Made by a program: the position numbers and the translations under genes
DNA from: Inga oerstediana
Taxonomy: Eukaryota; Streptophyta; Magnoliopsida; Fabales; Fabaceae
Direction: 5' to 3'
Assembly: GCA_963210345.1 (NCBI GenBank)
Contig: OY723411.1
Location: 57,492,499-57,556,498 of the forward strand
Length of the DNA stretch: 64,000 bases
In this document: one piece after another, positions 10,996-19,065 of the stretch
Position numbering within the stretch: position 1 is the first letter of the stretch
Layout of the letters: each line of letters opens with the position of its first letter
The notes under the pieces: generated by a model
What the model was told of the DNA's origin: nothing
The model's input: only the letters and a program-made list of their open reading frames with translations
Database searches by the model: none

Positions 10996-11466
10996 TAATA
11001 AGTAAACTGATTATATCTTCAATTCACTGAAAGTTGAAAGTGACTTGGTGATTATGTCCTCAAAATTTCTAAAGTGATAAAACTTGAGCATTAGAGTTTA
11101 TTCCTGATCATTTTTGTGCTTCTCCTAGTCAAGAAGAGAAAGCAAAGCGCATTTGCTTTTGCTGAAATATTGCATTATAGTTATATGGAGAACTTTCTCA
11201 TCAATCTGAAGCCTGCCCAGTAATGTGCTCAAAAGTTGGGAATGCTATTCTACTTTGCTTTTGATGTGAACACATGATTTTGGAGAAGGGCAATTGTTGG
11301 CTAGAAAGTAATGAATGATATGAGAAACGAAGCTTTTTTCATGAGATGAAACGACTTAATTTCTGCAACAGTCGATTCAATGACATGATTCTTTACCAGA
11401 AAAAATTTGTGAGGATATAGGGTCATGCATAATAAATGTTTATCAGTGTCCTTGTTCATTGTGCAG

Positions 11467-11717
11467 ATTATAACAAATGACAGGTGCATCAGTGTGCTTC
11501 ATAGGGTCTTTGCAACCCAGGAATTTCCACGGCAAGCTTCTTTATAAATCTTGATGAAACAGCTGAAAATACAGTTAAGGTTTATGGTCCAATTAAGGAA
11601 TTATTATTAAAAGAAAATTCACCAATCTATAAGGGCACCACTATTAAAGATTTCTGGGCAAATAATATCTCAAGGGGCCTTGTTGGAAACTCTTCTTTAC
11701 AAGCCTTCAAGTTATGA
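11467..11717 (+). pseudogene. Decayed spare terminal exon of dioxygenase unit 3
   Basis: It is preceded by ttgttcattgtgcag (acceptor at 11465-11466). The frame starts IITNDRCISVLHRVFATQ, then a deletion removes the GPR/IS segment that binds 2-oxoglutarate and shifts the frame. The remaining part still reads ENTVKVYGPIKELLLKEN and ...GNSSLQAFKL followed by TGA (11715-11717) in another frame. It is the longest surviving spare exon. Confidence 0.7.
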
Positions 11718-12341
11718 AGCAATTATGGACAAAGCAAAAAAAAAACAAGGGGGACCGATATATGCACTTTCTGATTCTCATCGATTTCTACTTTAGATAA
11801 TACTGTATCTCAAATTTCTGTGTTCCTATGTTTACCAAAAACTTCTTTATCTCAAAAGCATAAGTTATTCAGTAAGGATTGAAATTATGATCCATTCAGA
11901 GACTTGAGTATCATATTGAAGGTCATTTTCTTGATAGAAAACAGAAATAATTGTCTGAATCTCAAATCCGCAAGAAAGTTAAAGGAAAAAATTTTATCAT
12001 TTCAAGCAATCCAACACGTCAATTCAAAGTGAATGAGACAATGCAGATTAATTTCTTATCTTGCTTGAACTTTAGAAAGTTTGAGAAGACATGACTTTAT
12101 TTTCTGATCTGTATTGATCTGACAATGAAGCGAGCGAACGTGCTTGTCCCAAGTTCAAAGTCAAACCAACGTTAAACGAATGAGAAACTTCCATGCCATT
12201 GAATTCCACTACTTTTTATATTCATTCCATTAACATGTGACCATTTGTCTAATCCTTCAAAATATCAGACCTGATCAGCAAAATGTGCTTCTTGTTTGAG
12301 CATCTTGTTTGAACTACTAAAATTTGTGAGATAAAAACCTA

Positions 12342-12570
12342 CTCCCTTCGGTACTAAATCTAAGACCCAGTTGACTTTTTTTTAGAGAGATTAAAGAATC
12401 TAAATAAGTTATTTAATCATATTATATGTTATATATCATTACAATCAGTTTAAAAGTCAGACAAATTAGTTTTAAAAAAAAATATAAATATAAATACTTT
12501 AAAATAATTTAATTAGCTTCCTTAATCTTTTTCAATAAAATCAAAGTTTTATATTTAAGCCTATAGACAG
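12342..12570. mobile_element. Stowaway-like MITE just upstream of pseudogene copy 4
   Basis: It is TA-flanked (12340-12341, 12571-12572). The left end ctcccttcggtactaaatct is paired with the right end tatatttaagcctatagacag. It lies 78 bp before the start codon of copy 4, where the proximal promoter and TATA region of copies 2 and 3 would be, so it may have disabled transcription. Bases 11718-12341 otherwise hold diverged promoter sequence of the array. Confidence 0.65.
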
Positions 12571-13591
12571 TATTATATATAGGCTCAATGGGGACAGACA
12601 AAGGAAGCAGTCACAACTGGTTTCTCCATTACTTTCTCTTTCCAAGCATGGTGATCACTAGCTCAAGCGAGTTTGACGCAGCTTCTGATGCAAATTATGA
12701 CAGGAACGCTGAAGTGAAAGCATTTGAGGAATCAAAATATGGAGTTAAAGGTCTTTTAGAATCTGGATTCACAAAGATCCCACGCATGTTTTATCTGGTG
12801 AGTTAAATCTCACAGAGAGATCAGAGAAAGAGTCAAACTTCACTATCCCTGTCGAAGACCTCGCAGGCATACACAGCAACTCAGCTCTACGCATCGAAGC
12901 AGTTGAGAAAATAGGAAGTGCAAACCAGAAGTGGGGTTTTTTCCAGGTGATTAATCATGGGATTCCAAATAATGTTTTGGATGAGATGATCAATGGAATT
13001 CGCAGGTTTCATGAACAAGATTCTGAGGTGAGGAAGCAATTCTACTCACGAGATAGGAAGAAGAAGAAGAAAGTCACTTACTATTCCAATTTTAACCTGT
13101 TCACAAATAATCTTGCTAACTGGAGGGATACACTTGGATTCTTCGCAGCTCCCAATCCAGCAAAACCAGAATATTTTCCAGAAGTATGCAGGTAATGTGG
13201 AGATACAAGATTTGGTTTTTTTTTCTTTTTTTCTTTTTTGGCCCGGATACAAGTTTTGGTATTGATCCTGCATAATATTAACTTTTATAGTACTTTTACA
13301 AGGTTTGTTTCTCATGGGTTCTTGTGTTGTTAATTTTTCGGATTGGGTTTTTCTCATAATTCAATATCAATCATTAGTTTGTAAAATTATTACTATAAAT
13401 TTAAATAAATAAATTTAAATTCTTAAAGTCAGATCTATACGGCTAATAATATAATTTTATAAAATATTAAATTTAAACTATTCATTTTTAATATAAGGGT
13501 GAAAATGAGATTATGAGAAGAGAATGAGAAAGAAGAAAATGAGAGCATTTTTTCCTAATTTTCCTGCTATTTATTAAACGAGCAACTCCTC

Positions 13592-14150
13592 TCCCGCGCG
13601 TTGCGCGGGGAGTATTATTTTCAACAAAAAAAATTGTATTCATTATCAAAATTAATTTAACCAAAATTTCAAAAACTGTAATATCGTGACAAATAAATTG
13701 ATATTTAATTATACGTTGAGTAATTTTTAAAAATGATTAAAATTCATGCAATTTTCTTAAAAAACCAAGTATATTTTATCCAATAAAATATTTAATAATA
13801 TATTAAATTATATATATGCCAGTGTTTGTATAATATAAGAATAATATATTTGTATTTGTATTTTGTGAATAGAAATTTCCCTCCATTCCTCTCCATTTTT
13901 CTTCTGTCTAAAAGACTTTAAGGGTCCTACTAAATTAATTTACAGAGTTATTAATAAAACCATGGTTACTTTATCAAAATAAATATATATCTAAAAAAGT
14001 AAGTATTCTAAATTGAAATTATATATTATTTACATTAGGTTGATAGTCGTCAAATATATCTATTTTTTAGAAGAAACTATTCTAAATTGAAGTATTTTGT
14101 CTTGTTAATTATCCACGAGCATTTACTCCCCCGCGTGTTGTACGGGGAGC
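13592..14150. repeat. Two GC-rich hairpins in direct repeat, Helitron-like
   Basis: The motif cccgcgcgttgcgcggg (13593-13609) folds perfectly. A relative, cccccgcgtgttgtacgggg (14128-14147), lies 535 bases further on. Both are followed by gagtatt/gagcatt and attaaaa-type sequence. In AT-rich surroundings these GC hairpins stand out and resemble hairpin motifs seen in plant Helitrons. Neither a clear 5' TC end nor a 3' CTRR end could be fixed, so the assignment is tentative. Confidence 0.35.
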
Positions 14151-14931
14151 ATTTTATTAAAACAACGTTACACCTTTTTTTAACCCATGTTAATCCATCA
14201 CATAACCTAGTACACCTTCAACAGTAAATGATGCTTATTTGGTTCATAACATAAAACAACGCGACTCGAATTTAAATAAAAACAGATTCAATAGCTTCTT
14301 CAGTTTGCTGAAGAAATAAATATATTTACAATATATGTAAATTGGTTCTAATTATTCAAGTATAATTTTTTTAAACATAAGCAATTGATTATAATTATTT
14401 AAAAGTATGTTTTTATAGATATAAAATCAACATGACTTATTAATTGTCCTTTCTTTCTTTCTTTTTTGAAATGATAGAAAATAAAATAATTATTTTTCCC
14501 AAAACTATTTACACTTAAATCATCTATGATAACAAAAGATTCTAGAGATCTCCTTGAAAAAGAGTTCTCAGAACTCCTGTGCCCAATCAATTGCTTTGAC
14601 AGCTATCCTTTTAACCTTTTGCAGAGATCTTCACGTGCTTCAGAATTCATGTATCCATGCCTACATCAATCCTAGACTTACTGACACCATCTTTTAGATA
14701 TGTTATTGTTCCTCTGATTTTCCCATTCAATTAAAACTGGAGGTCATCCTTGAGACTATAACTACTTCCAATGTTCACGTGAAAAAAGGGGGCGGGGGGA
14801 AATCAAACATAGAGCTTCAGTTTTGACTACTTTAAAAATTAAAAACACACCTTCGCTTATTTGCAAATTGCTTATATTAAAAATAAAAACACATCGTAAA
14901 TTAAAATCTTCCTTTGCGCAAAAATGCTGGG

Positions 14932-15260
14932 AATCAATATTTAAAACTAACAAACGTTTTGAATTAGTTAGGTTTGAAACGGATTTGCTATTTCTTAAAT
15001 TCAGATTTGAAATTCAATATTCAAAACTAACAAATTTTTTAGAAGTGTTTTAAATTTTAGTTGAAGATATAATATATATCAAATTGTTTATAATTTCCTT
15101 TGATTTGAAATTCATTTTATAGAACTAACAAACATTTTGAATTAATTATTCAATTTGGTTTGAAACGAATTTGCAAGTTTTAGGCTTAGATTTGAAAATC
15201 AATATTTAAAACGAACAAACTTTTTTTTTTTTGGTTTTTTAAATTTTATTTGAATAGGGG
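14932..15260. repeat. Imperfect tandem repeat, about four units of 77-97 bp
   Basis: Units begin near 14932, 15009, 15107 and 15194. Each contains aatcaatatttaaaactaac or a close variant, then ttttgaattagtt and ggtttgaaacggatttg. The units have diverged by substitutions and short indels. It is non-coding, and lies inside intron 1 of pseudogene copy 4. Confidence 0.6.
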
Positions 15261-15339
15261 AAAGCCACTGCCACAATGGAAACCAAATGTCCACTGTATC
15301 CTTGTCTAATCAAATGATCGAGTTCATCTATAAAAAATA

Positions 15340-16900
15340 TCTAAAAACAGGTTGGCAGGATTTTTATTTTCGCTGTCGTATCTTTTCGCACTCTTTTTCC
15401 TTCTTTGGGATGCAATATCAGAGAATTAGTTTCTTCCAGTGTAGAAGCTTGTAGGGATTTACAAACCTTAATCACCCTTGATGAAAACCGTAGAGTTGTG
15501 CTTTCCTGTTGCCGCCCTTCAACAGAGCCCCTAAACCCAAGCTTGCAGTAAAGGGGAACACAAAGATACAGTGGAACAGAGCCCCTTCAACAGTTTGAGA
15601 TTTAGATTATATATTGGAATCTGGAAATCTCACCGGAATTACATGAACATTGCTAGAAAACACAGAAAAGGTCGAATGGTGTTCTGGTTGATGCAGGTGG
15701 TTGTGTGGAAGTGCAGCTCCGACGGTGATTCTGATTCTGGTGTGATGAACAGGGATGGTGGTCTCGTCTTTTCCTCTGTTCTGATCTGCTGCAGACGGTG
15801 AAGGTGATCTGTGGTGGTGAGAGGGAAGTGACCGAAGGTTTAGAGCTCCTCTCCCTCTCCGTGTCGCCTCTCTCCCGAGCTTCTCAGCTCTCTCGAGACT
15901 CTGTCCGCAACTCAGCTCTCTCGAGACTCTGTCCGCAACTCACCACTGCAACTCCGACCGGTAGTGATGGTATTTAGGGTGAATGCCGACAGCTACAGTG
16001 AAGTAGAGGAAGGTGAAGATGATCAAAATCTCAGGCTGAAGCTTGCTGCCCCCTCTTACTCTTAGCTCAAGCTCCCTCTCTATTCTTTTTCTTCATCTTC
16101 CGCTTTTAAGTCTTCCCTCAATATCGAGATGGACTTATTTAGAAGCAATAATTTGTCATATTCCTCTGCCGTGACTTCGTTTATATCGTCTCTTATACTG
16201 GCGGTACTGATAGTAAACACCCGTCCTCGTCATCGCCGAAGACCGCTTTTCAGATCCGGAATCTGTCTCAGGTATCCTCATGGAGAAAGCCTCCTCTTTC
16301 TTCTTCTTCGTTGAAGAAAAAATGTAGCTCCGAGATCTGGCAGAGAGACCCTGTTTGCAGAAGGAAAAAACAGAGTAAGAATAGTGTTACATGCAAGTAT
16401 GATTCGAAGGTAGGGATGAATATAAACAAACTTTAAAAATGGGTTATAGAAATACCTTTGACTACGAATAACAATTAGAAAACAAACACCTTTATCTTCA
16501 GTTGCAAAAGCTAACAGGACTTTGTTAGGTACAGGAAACTAAAAACAGTTCTCACACGAATAATGAAATGCGGTGGAGTAAAAACAACAATGGCCCGCAC
16601 ACGTCTTGGAGGTTTTACATGGTCAAAAGGTTCATACAAGGCATTTCGGACCTAAGCACTGAAGGAAGAATCATGCAGTAGCGAGTGGAAGCGGAGAGCG
16701 GGCCGGTTCCGATTTGGTTTGGCTGGGAGGAAATGACAGGAACTCGGGTATTTTTGGTTATATAGTGCCCGGGAAAACAGGTTAACAAATTTGAAATTTG
16801 AACGCACAATTCAGAATGCGGGAAACCAAAAGCAAAGCCGATAGGGAACCGTGTGTAAGGCAAGAAGCAATCTGAATCGTTGATTTCTTGTAAAAAGTAA
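15340..16900. other. GC-richer inserted segment of unknown origin in intron 1 of copy 4
   Basis: Base composition changes sharply from AT-rich to mixed and GC-rich. The segment contains a perfect 28-bp tandem duplication (15883-15910 and 15911-15938, ctcagctctctcgagactc...). On the minus strand it holds a TATA-like tatataac around 16755-16763. No frame gives a convincing protein in either direction. The adjacent repeats gatttcttgtaaaaagtaac (16880s) and gattccttgtgaacagtaac (16930s) form a short direct repeat. It may be a captured gene fragment or a non-autonomous element; I cannot identify it. Confidence 0.35.
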
Positions 16901-17413
16901 CCTTTAACAGAAAAAAAAAATTTGGGTCATGGATTCCTTGTGAACAGTAACCTTGGTGGAAGAGTATTTATATATATATTGATGATCATGTGTGTTGTCT
17001 ATTGTATATTCAAAAAAAAATAAGGAAATTGAGTGATACAATCTTAGAATTATTATCGGAGGCTCTAGGCCTTAACCCACATTACCCAGAATTGGGTTGT
17101 GTTGAAGAAACTTTTATTGCCGGTCATTATTACCTACCATACCCAGAGCCTGAATTGATTATGAGCTCTACAAACTACACTGATAGTGACTTTATAACAA
17201 ATAACAATACTTCTTCAAGATAAGCAAAGTGGTCTTCAAGTCCTTCTTCATAATCAATGGATCGTTGTTGCTCCTATACATGGAGCTCTTGTTGTTAACA
17301 TTGGAGATTTGTTGCAGGTCAGAATCCACAAATGGCTTAACCATAAACTGCATAATATAATCCTCTGCAGAAAAGAAAAGAAAGAAACCGTGCTAGTGCA
17401 TATACTTTGAAAG

Positions 17414-17897
17414 TGTTGGACTTCGAGTCCAAGTCCGCTCTTGATGGGTCGGACTATTTGATTAAGAAATAAGTAGCCTAATCAAATAAGAATAAAATCA
17501 GCATTAAATGCAGATTGGAGAATAATTCAGCAGTAATTATGGATTTGTTAAAAAAAGAACAAATAACCATAATTAGGGAATTAATTGAGAGACAATTAAT
17601 TGCTGTCTTAGAGGGCAAGAAGGAGTGCACATGTTTCCTAATTAGTGGCCTCCATAAACCACTATAAATAGGATGTGCCTCCTCAATTGCAATTCCCCCC
17701 ACCATTGAGTTTTCTGGCAATTCACTTCTCTCCTACCATCTTTCTGGTTCTGGTGATCTGCTGTACAAATCACAATTAGGCTCTAGTAGTCTAATAATTG
17801 TGTGGGCACAAATATAGAGTATTGGAGCTTTGACCCGAATCCGAACATGAATTCGTCCAGGTACGCCTAATCTCCTTTTAGTTATATTTTTCTTACA
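17414..17897. mobile_element. Solo LTR (484 bp), Copia-like, in intron 2 of pseudogene copy 4
   Basis: It begins TGTTGGACTTCGAG and ends TTTTCTTACA (TG...CA). It is flanked by the perfect 5-bp duplication gaaag (17409-17413 and 17898-17902). A TATA-like ctataaatagg lies near 17662, followed by pyrimidine-rich sequence, as expected for an LTR promoter read on the + strand. No internal region or second LTR adjoins, so it is the product of recombination between two LTRs. TG...CA ends and a 5-bp duplication are standard for LTR retrotransposons; Copia is a guess from TGTTGG and the size. Confidence 0.85.
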
Positions 17898-18490
17898 GAA
17901 AGCTTACTATGTTTTGGCATTTCTCACATCCCAAAGCTTTGAACTTTGAAGTTCATATATTTGTATTTATCAGTATAAATGTTAAATAATGATGGAGCTT
18001 ATTACGAATGACAGATTCGTCATTGTTGTTCATAGGGTGTTGGCAAGACAAACAGGCCCCTAAGCAGCTTGTTTATAAATTATGATGACACATCTAAGGC
18101 CATATCAAAGGTTTATAGTCCAATCAAGGAATTGCTGTCGGAAGAAAACAAACCATTATATAAAGACGTGAGTTTAAAACAATTGTTGATGCATCTTTTC
18201 TCAAGGGACCTTCATGTCATGGGGACTCTGCCTTGCAGCCCTTCAGGTTATGAAGAAATCATAAAGAATAAGATCCAAGCACTGATCTTGATCTTCTTGC
18301 ACTGTTATTTATAAAAATCAACTTGTACTATGATTTACTTTCTGCCTTTTGTTTCATTCATTTGCAAACATTTCAATCGGGGCAGCTAAGTTCCGCACAA
18401 ACTCTAATAATAAATCCTTTTTTATACCTAGAGTTTCACTCATGAATGCTTAACATTTTCATATGATTTTTCCTCATCAATACATCAATA

Positions 18491-18967
18491 CTAGCTACAG
18501 TGACCCGGTTGAGTAATTTGTAAGGTTCATGAACCGGACTAGGGCACTGAATTTGTCAGGCATTGGATTAAAGGTCAGTTGGTCAGATTGGGGCCAAACC
18601 GGAGCCAATCCGGGATCAAACCAGTGAAAAATTGAAAATTTCAAGCTTATTAATATAAAATTCTAAAGAAATTGTTTTTTAAAAAAAATAGTGAACCAGA
18701 CCGGATCGGTTTACCGGCTGGTTCACCAGTTTCCAAGCTGAACTGGCCGGTCAGGTCCGGGTTCCGGAACACTGGTAATTTGAAAAGATTAAAGAAAGTA
18801 AATAAATTACTTAATTATAGCATATGTTATATAATATCTCTAAAATAATTATATTAGTTTATAAGTAAGACATATTAGTTTTAAAAAAATGATAAATATA
18901 CATGATTTAAAGTAATTTATTTAATATTCTCAAATTAGTTAATTAAACCTTGTATTAAATATTGGAG
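18491..18967. mobile_element. Stowaway-like MITE split by a younger insertion
   Basis: TA-flanked ends (18489-18490 and 18968-18969) and the interior motifs agtttataagtaagacatattag and taaatatacatgatttaaagtaa match the Stowaway-like family of the array. Its left arm stops at 18520 and resumes at 18775, where the hAT-like element 18521-18774 has been inserted. Confidence 0.55.
18521..18774 (+). mobile_element. hAT-like MITE, family member 1 (254 bp)
   Basis: It is flanked by the perfect 8-bp duplication gtaatttg (18513-18520 and 18775-18782). It starts taaggttcatgaaccgg and ends ggttccggaacactg. It is rich in ACCGG/CCGGT motifs and shares the block gaaaaattgaaaatttcaagc...ataaaattctaaagaaa with 47248-47504 and, inverted, with 48723-48948. 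Eight-base duplications and degenerate inverted CA(A/G)-type ends fit the hAT superfamily. It has no coding capacity. Confidence 0.8.
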
Positions 18968-19065
18968 TAAGTACATTTCCCAAAGACTTGAATAAAAAAT
19001 TTTATTCTGCAAAAGACAAAGGAAAAAGGAACTACAAAGGAAAAGCCAAGCTTCAATGGGCCGGG

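Larger units (their letters stand above)
12648..18253 (+). pseudogene. 2OG-Fe(II) dioxygenase copy 4, broken
   Basis: Exon 1 (12648-13191) starts like copy 2 (MVITSSSEFDAASD), but a 1-base deletion near 12794 (ttatctgg against ttattctgg) shifts the frame after IPRMFY. Exon 2 (about 16998-17317) has lost the metal-binding His: TKHTDAD has become TNYTDSD. It also has an indel near 17205 with a stop soon after. Exon 3 (17998-18253) has a changed acceptor (gatggag for gttgcag) and a deletion across the GPRxS segment, though the metal-binding VVHRV is kept. Introns 1 and 2 are swollen to about 3.8 kb and 0.7 kb by other elements. No functional product is expected. I give only the lesions and do not reconstruct it. 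Confidence 0.85.

Noticed and set aside
16615..16863. 82-aa minus-strand ORF
   Set aside because: No domain, no splice partners, and it includes the TATA-like stretch; more likely chance.
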